Positions 1 through 7,890 of a DNA stretch of 63,812 nt are shown here, piece by piece. Position numbers and translations under genes: made by a program. The notes under the pieces were generated by a model. That model was not told where the DNA came from. It did not search any database and saw only the letters and a list, made by a program, of their open reading frames with translations. How positions within the stretch are numbered: the first letter of the stretch is position 1; the number at the start of each line of letters is the position of its first letter. This DNA is from an uncultured Eubacterium sp. (GTDB lineage: Bacteria; Bacillota; Clostridia; Lachnospirales; Lachnospiraceae), in the NCBI GenBank assembly GCA_910584345.1, contig CAJTZX010000015.1:1-63812 (forward strand), in the 5' to 3' direction.

Positions 1-75
1 GGAAGACCGGGCAACTCCCATCTCCCAGCGTCCGGGAATCCTCAAAATGTAACATTCTATTCTAAGTTGTTTCTT

Positions 76-1767
76 TTATCCAATCAACACTTTCTTCCCT
101 TGAAATGCAAAACCATATGTCTTAATATGTTCTGCATCAATCCCTTCTGCCAAAAGCGCAGCGTCATAACGCTTTTCTTTAATTTGAGAAAGCGCTGCAT
201 CCACAGTATCTTTTAGTGTTTCTTCATCTTCTGCGTCATACACCTTAAATTCTATAATGGCAGCATTTTTGTCAGTTGTGTAATTTTTGGGTTTCAGAAC
301 AATGTCATATCGTCCAAATCCGCTTTCACGGTTAGATGTAATGACATATCGATCACGAAGCTCCACCATAAGACCAAGTACAAATCCATGATAAAAGCGT
401 TCCGGCTCTGTGTATTTTGATGATTTATTTCCAGTATCAAAAAAACTGAACGTATCCAGAGCCACTTTATTCATGTAATGGTTCATTGCTTTTTTATCAT
501 CCTGCAGCAATGCCTTAATAAAGTCATTATAGGATGGGCTATAATTTTTAAACCAGCTTTGAATATGGCTTCGAAACATAATCTTTACTTCTTTATTCGT
601 AAGTCTTAGCGCATATTCATATAATCCGGTATCGGAATCAAAAATACAGGAGTCTATTTTCAGATATCCGCTTGCGAGCAACAAGCTCCATATGGCATCC
701 TCGTCGTTCAAAAGTTGGCTGAATACTACTTGTTCATCAATATTCGTTTTTAGGACGCCGTCTTCTAACAAGTCTTCCATAATCATTTTAACTTCTTTGC
801 TTCCTTCACGAATCAATTTACTGACAAGGTTGTTGCTGCTTGTATTTGCCCAGTAAGTTGACAGCTTATTCTCTGAAAGAAAATTAATAATGGACCACGG
901 ATTATAAATACCTGTAATATTTCCGAAAGTAAATCCGTCATACCACTCTTTCACTTGATCTTCCATGTCAGACAGATCAAATTCATGCAGGGCATCCGAA
1001 ACTTCTTTTTGCGTGAAACCAAAAACATCAGCATATTTATTCGATGTTAATGTTATGACTGCAAGATTGTTCAAATCAGAAAAAATACTTTCTTTACTGA
1101 CTCTTGTAATTCCTGTCATTATCGCTTTTTCCATAAATGGATTTGTTTTAAACGTAGCGTGAAATAAATTTTTCATAAAAGTGACCATTTCATCCCAATA
1201 TCCGTTTACATAAGCTTCCTGCATAGGTGTATCATATTCATCTAAAAGGATAATCACTTTTTTATCATAATAACGCTGCATAAAATCACACAGTTTGTGT
1301 AGGCAAATAGATGCATCTGTTTCTGTCATCTGTTCGGATACCCTGTCAAAATACTTCTGTTCTTGTTCTATCAGAAGACCGCTCACTTTTAAATATTGTC
1401 TTTTCACATACAGATCTGAAAGTATCTGAAAAATTTGTATCTTTGCTTTTGCATACGTATTTTCTTTCACATTCGCAAAGGAAAGGCTGAGCACCGGATA
1501 AGTTCCCTGCATAGCACGATATGTTTCCTCTTTCCAGATATGAAGTCCCTCAAAGAGCTCTCCCCGCCCTGCATATTCTGTAGAAAAAAAGCATTCCATC
1601 ATACTCATATTCAACGTTTTTCCAAATCGTCTTGGACGAGTGATAAGTGTTACTTCGTCATGATTTTCCCACCATTCTTTGATAAAATGTGTTTTGTCAA
1701 CATAAAAATTATTTATTTGTATCATTTTTTCAAAACTTTGTATTCCAATCCCTGCTTTTCTTGGCAT
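76..1767 (-). CDS. AAA-ATPase_like / PDDEXK_9 (DUF1703) protein
   Basis: A 563-residue protein of the family that joins an N-terminal AAA-ATPase_like domain to a C-terminal PD-(D/E)XK nuclease-like domain. Near the N-terminus YVDKT and RPRRFGKT form the Walker A region typical of the family. IILLDEYDTPMQ (about residues 171-182) is the Walker B. Near the C-terminus, YDIVLKPKN followed by AAIIEFKVYD looks like the D...ExK nuclease core, and the protein ends in the characteristic YGFAFQGKKVLIG. Length is normal for the family. The ATG lies about 8 nt behind a GGGAG ribosome site. Such genes are multi-copy in gut Clostridia and Bacteroidetes, and their function is unproven. A decayed C-terminus of a relative lies at 10841-10936. 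The assignment to the family is firm; any biological role would be a guess. Confidence 0.9.
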   Translation of the reverse strand: MPRKAGIGIQSFEKMIQINNFYVDKTHFIKEWWENHDEVTLITRPRRFGKTLNMSMMECFFSTEYAGRGELFEGLHIWKEETYRAMQGTYPVLSLSFANVKENTYAKAKIQIFQILSDLYVKRQYLKVSGLLIEQEQKYFDRVSEQMTETDASICLHKLCDFMQRYYDKKVIILLDEYDTPMQEAYVNGYWDEMVTFMKNLFHATFKTNPFMEKAIMTGITRVSKESIFSDLNNLAVITLTSNKYADVFGFTQKEVSDALHEFDLSDMEDQVKEWYDGFTFGNITGIYNPWSIINFLSENKLSTYWANTSSNNLVSKLIREGSKEVKMIMEDLLEDGVLKTNIDEQVVFSQLLNDEDAIWSLLLASGYLKIDSCIFDSDTGLYEYALRLTNKEVKIMFRSHIQSWFKNYSPSYNDFIKALLQDDKKAMNHYMNKVALDTFSFFDTGNKSSKYTEPERFYHGFVLGLMVELRDRYVITSNRESGFGRYDIVLKPKNYTTDKNAAIIEFKVYDAEDEETLKDTVDAALSQIKEKRYDAALLAEGIDAEHIKTYGFAFQGKKVLIG

Positions 1768-1794
1768 ATTTTTAACTCCCTTTTTAGTAATCTT

Positions 1795-1854
1795 TCACTC
1801 CAATAAGCAAAAACAGTCGGTTTGTGAGTCTGTTCCCCGTGTCAGTACACTCAT
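1795..1854 (-). other. possible 19-aa leader ORF
   Basis: A 19-codon ORF upstream of the AAA-ATPase gene (product begins MSVLTRGTDSQ). It is preceded by a strong GGAGG ribosome site about nine bases before the ATG, and its stop lies 27 nt before the next start. It could be a regulatory leader peptide or the 5' scrap of a lost gene. The rest of 1855-1961 shows nothing recognisable. Confidence 0.25.
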
Positions 1855-1961
1855 ATATGAACACCTCCGCCAAATAGCGAAGGGCTTTTCGTTTTGACAG
1901 GTAAAGATGAAAGCTATGCTGTAATTATGTGAAATTTTATTCACTGTCTGAAATGCTATAG

Positions 1962-2135
1962 CTATTGTTTTGATCTTCTGTCAAGTTCCTGTATAAATTC
2001 ATGAAAACTATAACTTTTCGTATCTCCGGCAAATTTATATTTTACGCCGGAACCATTCAAATAGGGAATACGAAAGATGGTGGGTTTGAAATATAAGTTC
2101 GGGCAGTCTTTCCACTTCTGTTCTTTTGCTTTCAT
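1962..2135 (-). CDS. small hypothetical protein (57 aa), repeat copy A
   Basis: A 57-codon ORF too short for most gene callers (product begins MKAKEQKWKDCP). An AGG lies about ten bases before the ATG, so the ribosome site is weak. I do not recognise the protein. Its segment KFAGDTKSYSFHEF resembles KFAKDTNSYSYQEL in the open frame at 3017-3157, and the DNA just upstream of both is similar, so the two are diverged copies of one element on either side of the 204-aa gene. It may be a genuine small gene or a decaying one. Confidence 0.4.
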   Translation of the reverse strand: MKAKEQKWKDCPNLYFKPTIFRIPYLNGSGVKYKFAGDTKSYSFHEFIQELDRRSKQ

Positions 2136-2285
2136 CAAACTTACCTGATATTTATGTTATCGACAATTCCGATTCACGTTATAAATAAAAAAGCAAATAG
2201 CACGAACTATGTAATGAACGGATAAGATCGTCATAATATTTTGCTCAAGATCAACAAGTTTTTTATCAGCATAGAACCCTACATT

Positions 2286-2900
2286 TTAAGATGTATGACT
2301 GCTTACGATCACATAACAATAATGGATATCTCGTTTCATGTCGTCCTCTGCAATGTTCCAGTCATGCGGAACCTGCACACGGCAGGCGATCGATTCTATT
2401 TCACATACACTGCATTCATACAGCTTTTTAATCGCTTCCGCATTCAGATCTTCTATATGGATATAGGTTTTTTTAATATCCGGCGTCGGATAAGATTTGC
2501 CCATCCAAATATGCCACAATTCGATCTCCGGTGAATATTTCAGATGTTCTTTTATATATGCAATCAACTGCTGTGCCCGCCCTTTCGTGTAACCGGGCCA
2601 TGAAAGGCTGGCATAGTATTTTTTTTCTGTTAAAATATCCTCTGTTTTGCCATCCATTGTTATAATAGAAATATCATCGTCAAATCCGCTGTCTTCATAC
2701 ATTCCTGTTTCTTCATTTTTAACATAACTTTCTGACCAAAGCAACATATCCGGGTCGTCTTTGTCTATTTGATCCAAATTTAACATATCAGGAATCTCTA
2801 TTCCAAGCCTTATCGCTTCGTTCACAGACATCGTCCTGTTATGTGGGCTTGTTATTTCTTTCAGATGGTTATTTGAAGCAAAATAAATAAGTGTACTCAT
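2286..2900 (-). CDS. hypothetical protein, 204 aa
   Basis: A soluble, acidic, 204-residue protein that I do not recognise. It has no signal peptide and no membrane segment. An acidic middle (SGFDDDISI) is followed by an aromatic half with YYASLSWPGY and ELWHIWMGKSYP, and the C-terminal third carries a few cysteines. The composition looks like a real folded protein, and the ATG is followed by a plausible N-terminus (MSTLIYFASN). It sits alone in an accessory region, with a small repeat on each side (1962-2220 and 3017-3190) and a hairpin terminator just upstream, so it is probably its own transcription unit. Function unknown. Confidence 0.7.
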   Translation of the reverse strand: MSTLIYFASNNHLKEITSPHNRTMSVNEAIRLGIEIPDMLNLDQIDKDDPDMLLWSESYVKNEETGMYEDSGFDDDISIITMDGKTEDILTEKKYYASLSWPGYTKGRAQQLIAYIKEHLKYSPEIELWHIWMGKSYPTPDIKKTYIHIEDLNAEAIKKLYECSVCEIESIACRVQVPHDWNIAEDDMKRDIHYCYVIVSSHTS

Positions 2901-2981
2901 TTGTATCCTTTCCGTATTTATATCGATATTTTAATTTATATCTTAATGATATAACAAATTCCCTTTTCTTTATCTCTATAT

Positions 2982-3018
2982 AAAATCAGTGCTTATGTGA
3001 TTGACAAGCACTGATTTT
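2982..3018. terminator. hairpin terminator, possibly bidirectional
   Basis: A 13-bp perfect stem, AAAATCAGTGCTT at 2982-2994 pairing with AAGCACTGATTTT at 3006-3018, around an 11-nt loop. Flanking A and T residues of the stem can serve as the U-tract in either direction. It lies downstream of the GyrI-like gene and upstream of the 204-aa gene. Confidence 0.6.
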
Positions 3019-3190
3019 ACCAATCCATCAGCTCCTTTTCCCCGTAAAATGTCATTTTCGTAATCTCAACAACGATATCCCCGTTTACCATCCATAATTC
3101 CTGATAACTATAACTATTCGTATCTTTGGCAAACTTTATCGGTAATTCTGATACACGTTATAAATAAAAAAACATGAACTAAGTAATGTG
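3017..3190 (-). pseudogene. decayed repeat copy B (gene remnant)
   Basis: An open frame of 46 residues without its own start (3017-3157; begins RVSELPIKFAKDT, ends ELMDW). It resembles the end of the 57-aa ORF at 1962-2135. The DNA before it (3140-3188) matches 2161-2216, sharing ACGTTATAAATAAAAAA and neighbouring bases. Relative to copy A, about 110 bp between CGATAA and the KFA codons are missing, so this copy looks deleted. The rest of 3191-3280 is open in one frame but shows no recognisable gene. Confidence 0.4.
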
Positions 3191-3280
3191 TTAATGAAAG
3201 TTCCAATTCCTGGTTTCTCGTCAAAATAACGATGCGGGCAATTATCTATCATGAATAACTGCTCGATAAATCGGAATTTC

Positions 3281-3757
3281 CTATAAAGATTCAACAGGAA
3301 AAAACAGCTTGTTTTTTCCTGTCGCAGGCTCAGTATAATCACACACTGCCCCTGTGAGTTTCATTCCTTTTTCAGAAATGGTATTATTGATTATCTCGTC
3401 AAATATTTCGCCATATCTGTTTGGTTCAACGTCCACAACAATATATTTTCGCGCTGGCATAACCCATTTCGTCCATCTTTCAGGTGCAATTGCATCAGCA
3501 TAAGTTTCAACACCTGCAAGGTATAATCCTCTTGTAAACTGATGAGTCCATGGACGAAAAGACATACTCTCATCACTCATTGCTCCCCAAAATCCAACAT
3601 ATGTCCCATCTGAATGTTTCATTCCAAGAGCAGCCACCTCATTAAAATGAGAATTAGCATCTTCCCATAACTGTTGAACAATATTTTTTTCTGTAGTACA
3701 TAAACCTTCTTTACCAATAATAGTAATCATTGGTAAATCTATAATCTTTATTTCCAT
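3281..3757 (-). CDS. GyrI-like / AraC effector-binding domain protein
   Basis: A 158-residue stand-alone effector-binding (GyrI-like, SRPBCC-fold small-molecule-binding) domain. The start MEIKIIDLPM is typical of the first beta strand, the middle carries GFWGAMSDESM, and YIVVDVEPNRYGEIFDEI precedes a last strand ending in KLFFPV. The ATG at 3757 is chosen over an upstream in-frame ATG at 3799 because a strong GGGAGG-AAGGGAG purine tract lies just before it. There is no DNA-binding domain, so it is not itself a classical activator. Known relatives bind drugs or hydrophobic ligands. Its neighbours do not suggest a ligand. Confidence 0.75.
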   Translation of the reverse strand: MEIKIIDLPMITIIGKEGLCTTEKNIVQQLWEDANSHFNEVAALGMKHSDGTYVGFWGAMSDESMSFRPWTHQFTRGLYLAGVETYADAIAPERWTKWVMPARKYIVVDVEPNRYGEIFDEIINNTISEKGMKLTGAVCDYTEPATGKNKLFFPVESL

Positions 3758-3781
3758 AAGCAACTCCCTTCCTCCCCATTC

Positions 3782-3922
3782 GATGACCTGGACAGCCATA
3801 CAGTGCTGAAAGACACTATGATCGCCGTGACAGACGATGAAAGAACCGAGCCTGTCAGCCTCTTTGAAACTACGGAGTCTTACATCCTCTGCTATGCTGC
3901 ACAGGAAATGGTCTTACTGTAA
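3782..3922 (+). pseudogene. C-terminal coding remnant, unidentified
   Basis: A plus-strand open frame of 46 residues running to a TAA (starts DDLDSHTVLKDTM, ends CYAAQEMVLL). Its base composition is more GC-rich than the neighbours, and it has no start codon or ribosome site of its own. It reads like the tail of a protein from an integrated element. I could not assign a family. Confidence 0.35.
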
Positions 3923-3946
3923 TGTGGGGGACTGGTCCATTACCTT

Positions 3947-4231
3947 CTACTCCTGCCCCTCCCTGGGAAACGGGATCTGGAACAGCCTCAGCATCTCCTT
4001 CTGGGATTCAAACTCCCGTTCCGCAATGAATTCCATGAAATCCCTGTCATCCCTGTGTGCCCGTTCTAACAGGGACACATAATCCACCCGCAGGATGGGC
4101 GGCACAATGGCAGGCGGGTATCCGTCCTGGATCAGCGCCAGGTTCATAAGGAGCCTTGCCACCATCCTTTCAAACACACTGCCATCATACCACAAAACAC
4201 GCAAAATGAGGGGGAAAACAGATCCTGTCAC
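3947..4231 (-). pseudogene. Fic family protein, C-terminal fragment
   Basis: The frame encodes ARLLMNLALIQDGYPPAIVP followed by RVDYVSLLERAHRDD and FMEFIAE. In Fic-fold proteins this run immediately follows the catalytic HPFxxGNGRxxR motif. Here the residues before ARLLMN are SVFERMV, so the catalytic motif and everything upstream are gone, leaving roughly the last 80 residues. The DNA is visibly richer in GC than the surrounding genes, as expected of a transferred element. The remnant cannot act as an AMP-transferase. Confidence 0.7.
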
Positions 4232-4369
4232 TTTTCCTTAACAGTCCTCTAGTATGAACCTGCGCCATCTTAACCGGGATACCGGGAGCAGCCCTTTGGA
4301 GGCATCAGTCAACAGCTGCAAATATTTATGCCATTCCTGGATCTTTTACGACTTTGGTAAAATACTGCG

Positions 4370-4746
4370 TCAGCCGCCAAGTGTTCCTCCGGGATAATCA
4401 TAGGTGAACCGAGACACTGGCGATACGGTTTTGCCGCACTCCTCCCAGAACTGACCTGCTAACTTTGGGCGAAATGATTGATTCTGCCTTAATACACAGA
4501 AAACATTGTATGAAAGTCTGTCATCATGATCTGGTAGATTGATAATGTCGTATGCCATAGCGCCAGACAGTATAACAAATCAGCAAAAATACGACAGTCC
4601 CGGACGGATATAGCGCATACTCCCAATAGCTCGTCCGTTTGGATCGATATTGCTGACAAACGTTTCATCGTAATCATTTTGCTTCCTCCTGGTAGTAATA
4701 TTTTGTAAAATATCTTACCAAATAGGGTCTGTCTTCCTGGTGACAA
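4370..4746 (-). pseudogene. degenerate coding region, unidentified
   Basis: Two overlapping minus-strand frames (4370-4558 and 4489-4746) each look partly coding. One contains MKRLSAISIQTDELLGVC and the other IINLPDHDDRLSYNVF. A frameshifted or otherwise broken gene would give this pattern. No family is recognisable. Together with the Fic scrap and the plus-strand tail at 3782 it forms a roughly 1-kb graveyard; 4232-4369 holds nothing I can name. Confidence 0.25.
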
Positions 4747-4775
4747 CCAGGAAATACCTTGTCTTTATGCAATTA

Positions 4776-4797
4776 CCCTCTGCTTATTTGCAGAGGG
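4776..4797. terminator. hairpin, probable terminator
   Basis: CCCTCTGC-TTATTT-GCAGAGGG, a perfect 8-bp GC-rich stem with a 6-nt loop. It lies just past the stop of the 1007-aa minus-strand gene. There is no long U-tract directly after it on the minus strand, so termination efficiency is uncertain. Confidence 0.5.
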
Positions 4798-4840
4798 AGT
4801 TTCGGTATATACCTGTTTCTATTTACTTGTTAAGAAAAAA

Positions 4841-7800
4841 CTAACGATTTTTCTTATATCCACATTCCGGGCAAACATCTCTGTCATGATACACATATCC
4901 GCATCGGTAACAACAGATCGTATCATGTGTTTCTCTCGCAAGATATCTCAACTTTCTGGAAGCTGGTTTTTCCTGCAGATAAAAAATAAATGCTTCTAAA
5001 ATATTTGCCCAGTCTTCCATTTCGCTGGTTTTTACTGCATAAGGAAGCTTATGTTCTGCCCCGTTTGTTTCTGTCAAGGTGATTTTACGATTTAAAAGTC
5101 CCGTAGATGCTTCCAGTGACGCAATATCGGCAACCGGGATCTCATATGCATGTGTTCTTGTACTGTAAAACAAAGTATCTGGTGTCAGTAACATACCTTC
5201 CCTGCCGCTGCCAGTTCTGGACGTATCTACTGAAAAAATCGGATATTCAAACATACTGCGCCCACTGGCATAAGAGGAAAGCGCTGCGTCAACCGCACTC
5301 GTTTCTTTTGGTTCTGCCGTATTTAACATGACCTTTCTCGCCGGATAAAAATGATGTCTGGCGTTATCCCTAATCGTTCCCTGCATCTCGTCCTGAAGCT
5401 TTTGTACTAACAGCTCACATTCATCGGTACGGATTTTTTCCAGCCGCTTCGCAAGCATTTCCAACGCACTGTTTTTTAGCTCCGGCAATAAATTTTCATC
5501 TGTAATCTGTTCGTATACGGCAGCTGCAGCATTAAAATCCATCTGCTGAGCCTGATCCAACAATGTATTTAAACGATCCTGATCTAATGCCGTTACTTTT
5601 TCCTTAATTTTGTCCATATAAGGAGCTACATTTTCATCGGCGAAATTCTGCTCCTCCAAACGGCGCATCAATCCTACATAGTCCCCTCGACTGACTTTGC
5701 GAGATCGTTTGACCATACCTGCAATTTCCTGTTTTTCTGCAGCTTCACGCTTTTGATGAAGTGTTTCCTGATACGGGGACATATCTACCTCTTCATATGT
5801 CTGCAGTCGTTGTTCCAGTTTTTGGAACGCTGCACGATCCATACGCTCGGGCATTTGTTCTATGATCTGACGTACTTCTTCTTTGCCGCGCCGGATTTTC
5901 AAATCCTGCAGTTTTTCCAAATACGGGCCTTTGATTGATGCAGGATAATCTTCTTTTTCAGTTTCCTGAATTGTTTTCTGCAGCTGGACATAGCTTTTTT
6001 TCGCGCTTTGTTCTGCTTTTTTATGTATTTCTTCTGCCAATTCCTGAAACTCTGCTTCTTCGATCTGTCCTGTAAGCAATTGTCTTTCAGCTGCATCAAG
6101 CCTGGAATCCTGTTGTATTTGTTTTCTTAAATCCTGCCGCTGCCGCTTTGACAGTCGTTCCAGTTTTTGGATTCTTTTATGATAGCTTTCCAGATGTTCT
6201 TCCTTTGGACTGCCTGCCAATTGCGCGGAAGGCTCCGTATGATACATCGTTTTTTTTGCAGCCACATGCGGATATCCAGCATCCAATGCCATGTTTTCAG
6301 GCTTTTGTGGCTGTCCCATATCATCTAAAATCATTTCCGAGTCTCGGGAATTTTGGTTTGACCTATCATTTTTTAAGTTCTGCTCCTGCCCCATCTCATC
6401 GAATGTCATTTCAGGTGGCAGCTGTTTTAAATTAGCAGCTTTTCTTTCATAGGACAGGCTGCTTTTCCCGGCAGCTTTCCCTTTATCAGAAACTTTCGAT
6501 GGCAGAGTATCTTTTGATGGTAACGTATCTTTTAATGATAAATTATCTTTTGATGGTACTGTATCTTTTAATAATAAATTATCCTTCGATGGTACCGTAT
6601 CTTTCATTGTATCTGTAGCATCTGAATGCTTGCTATTATTCGTCGATAACGTATGCAACGATGACTTATTTAGGCTATTTGTTGGCAACCCAGGATCAGG
6701 AATAAGCTCCTTGGATGCAGTCTTCCTATCTGATTCCTGCGTTTTTTTAGTATCCCGTTCTTTTATTTCTTCTAATATCTTTTTTTCATGCTTTGCGACA
6801 ATAGCATCCGGATAAAAACCTTCTTCCACCCGATGTACAAACCGATCGAACACTTCTTGCGGGAGAGCTTTTAAATTCTTACTGTATTGTTCAATTTCTT
6901 CTATTTCTCCTGCTTCTCCAATTTGACGTGCTTGTCTTTTTTGCTTTGCTTCTTTTAAAAGCCGCTGTTTTCGCATGGATTCGTATTCATTGTAATGAAA
7001 GTTTGCAGCACGCTCTCCATAATACCCCATCAGTTCCAGATAGTCTTCATAAGCTTTGCTGTCTTCTTCAAAATCCATCTCATAAATAATCCCTTCTGAA
7101 ATCAGACGGTTCGGTCGTGGAGTATAAAAACAATTACAGTGGCTACACGTATAAGTACGTGCAAGATAAACGCCTTTTTCTTCGGTATCAATACGCACTT
7201 CTTTTCCTTCGGGATAGACTGCCATATGTAGTTTTTGCTGGCATTTCGGACACTGATAGCCTACCAGATAAAAATTATTTCCAATTCGGTCTTCCACTCG
7301 TTCCAGCAGCGTCGTTTCTTCTTTATGAAAAGCTCGTTCACAATTTTTCCAGATCAGACGGTGCCAAAGTCCCTGTGATTCTGCTGCAGGATCTTCAGCC
7401 TGCTTTTTTTCATATTCCAGTATGGTATTTAGTACTTCTTCATAAGTGATGCGCACGCCTACTTTATAAAAACGGAAATTCTCTTTGCGGAAAGAAGGCT
7501 CAATATAAAAAGTATTTAATATCTTTGCAAAAAGCTGATTGAGCTGAGGATAATCCTGCCGAACGTTCAGCCCCCGTAGCGTTCCCCATTTTCCAAATGC
7601 ATACAGCACCATATTGACTAAATCTTTGAGTGTGGGATGCCTGGATATATCTAATACCTCTTCGTCTTTATATGGGAAATCTACCAGATTGGTCGCCACT
7701 TTTTTAGTTTCAAACTGAAAAATTAGTGAGCGTACTGTTCCTTCCAGAATCAGTTCGTCATCTCGAATCAGAAAGCGTCCATTCCAAACAACCTGCTCTC

Positions 7801-7864
7801 CCATTGTCTGCATTAATTTCTGAAATATTTGTTCCTGTTCTTCATCTGCCTGCAATACCAGCAT
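4841..7864 (-). CDS. zinc-ribbon, coiled-coil protein of unknown function (1007 aa)
   Basis: A large cytoplasmic-looking protein that I cannot assign to a named family. Visible parts, in order: an N-terminal globular region; a zinc-ribbon-like site with CPKC at about residues 205-208 and CSHC at about 240-243; a low-complexity tract with repeats of KDTVPSK; a long Glu/Lys/Gln-rich segment likely to be helical or coiled-coil; a region near residues 860-960 (MLLTPDTLFYSTRTHAYEI) that resembles a PH/GRAM-like fold; and a C-terminal treble-clef or ribbon, CYRC...CPEC (about 985-1001). The start at 7864 is preferred over an in-frame ATG at 7990 because it follows a GAGAGGGGG ribosome site and avoids overlap with the upstream gene. 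It probably shares a transcript with the COG2509 flavoprotein (26-nt gap). Confidence 0.75.
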   Translation of the reverse strand: MLVLQADEEQEQIFQKLMQTMGEQVVWNGRFLIRDDELILEGTVRSLIFQFETKKVATNLVDFPYKDEEVLDISRHPTLKDLVNMVLYAFGKWGTLRGLNVRQDYPQLNQLFAKILNTFYIEPSFRKENFRFYKVGVRITYEEVLNTILEYEKKQAEDPAAESQGLWHRLIWKNCERAFHKEETTLLERVEDRIGNNFYLVGYQCPKCQQKLHMAVYPEGKEVRIDTEEKGVYLARTYTCSHCNCFYTPRPNRLISEGIIYEMDFEEDSKAYEDYLELMGYYGERAANFHYNEYESMRKQRLLKEAKQKRQARQIGEAGEIEEIEQYSKNLKALPQEVFDRFVHRVEEGFYPDAIVAKHEKKILEEIKERDTKKTQESDRKTASKELIPDPGLPTNSLNKSSLHTLSTNNSKHSDATDTMKDTVPSKDNLLLKDTVPSKDNLSLKDTLPSKDTLPSKVSDKGKAAGKSSLSYERKAANLKQLPPEMTFDEMGQEQNLKNDRSNQNSRDSEMILDDMGQPQKPENMALDAGYPHVAAKKTMYHTEPSAQLAGSPKEEHLESYHKRIQKLERLSKRQRQDLRKQIQQDSRLDAAERQLLTGQIEEAEFQELAEEIHKKAEQSAKKSYVQLQKTIQETEKEDYPASIKGPYLEKLQDLKIRRGKEEVRQIIEQMPERMDRAAFQKLEQRLQTYEEVDMSPYQETLHQKREAAEKQEIAGMVKRSRKVSRGDYVGLMRRLEEQNFADENVAPYMDKIKEKVTALDQDRLNTLLDQAQQMDFNAAAAVYEQITDENLLPELKNSALEMLAKRLEKIRTDECELLVQKLQDEMQGTIRDNARHHFYPARKVMLNTAEPKETSAVDAALSSYASGRSMFEYPIFSVDTSRTGSGREGMLLTPDTLFYSTRTHAYEIPVADIASLEASTGLLNRKITLTETNGAEHKLPYAVKTSEMEDWANILEAFIFYLQEKPASRKLRYLARETHDTICCYRCGYVYHDRDVCPECGYKKNR
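6494..6604 (-). repeat. in-frame coding repeat (KDTxPSK units)
   Basis: Two 36-bp units encoding KDTVPSKDNLLL and KDTVPSKDNLSL, followed by two 18-bp half-units encoding KDTLPS, all in frame inside the 1007-aa gene. Copy number could vary by slippage without breaking the frame. Confidence 0.75.
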
Positions 7865-7890
7865 ATCGGACCCCCTCTCTTTTTCCTGTT

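Noticed and set aside
1..75. A GC-rich end before the AAA-ATPase stop
   Set aside because: It differs in composition and could be a remnant of another element, but 75 bases are too few for any call.
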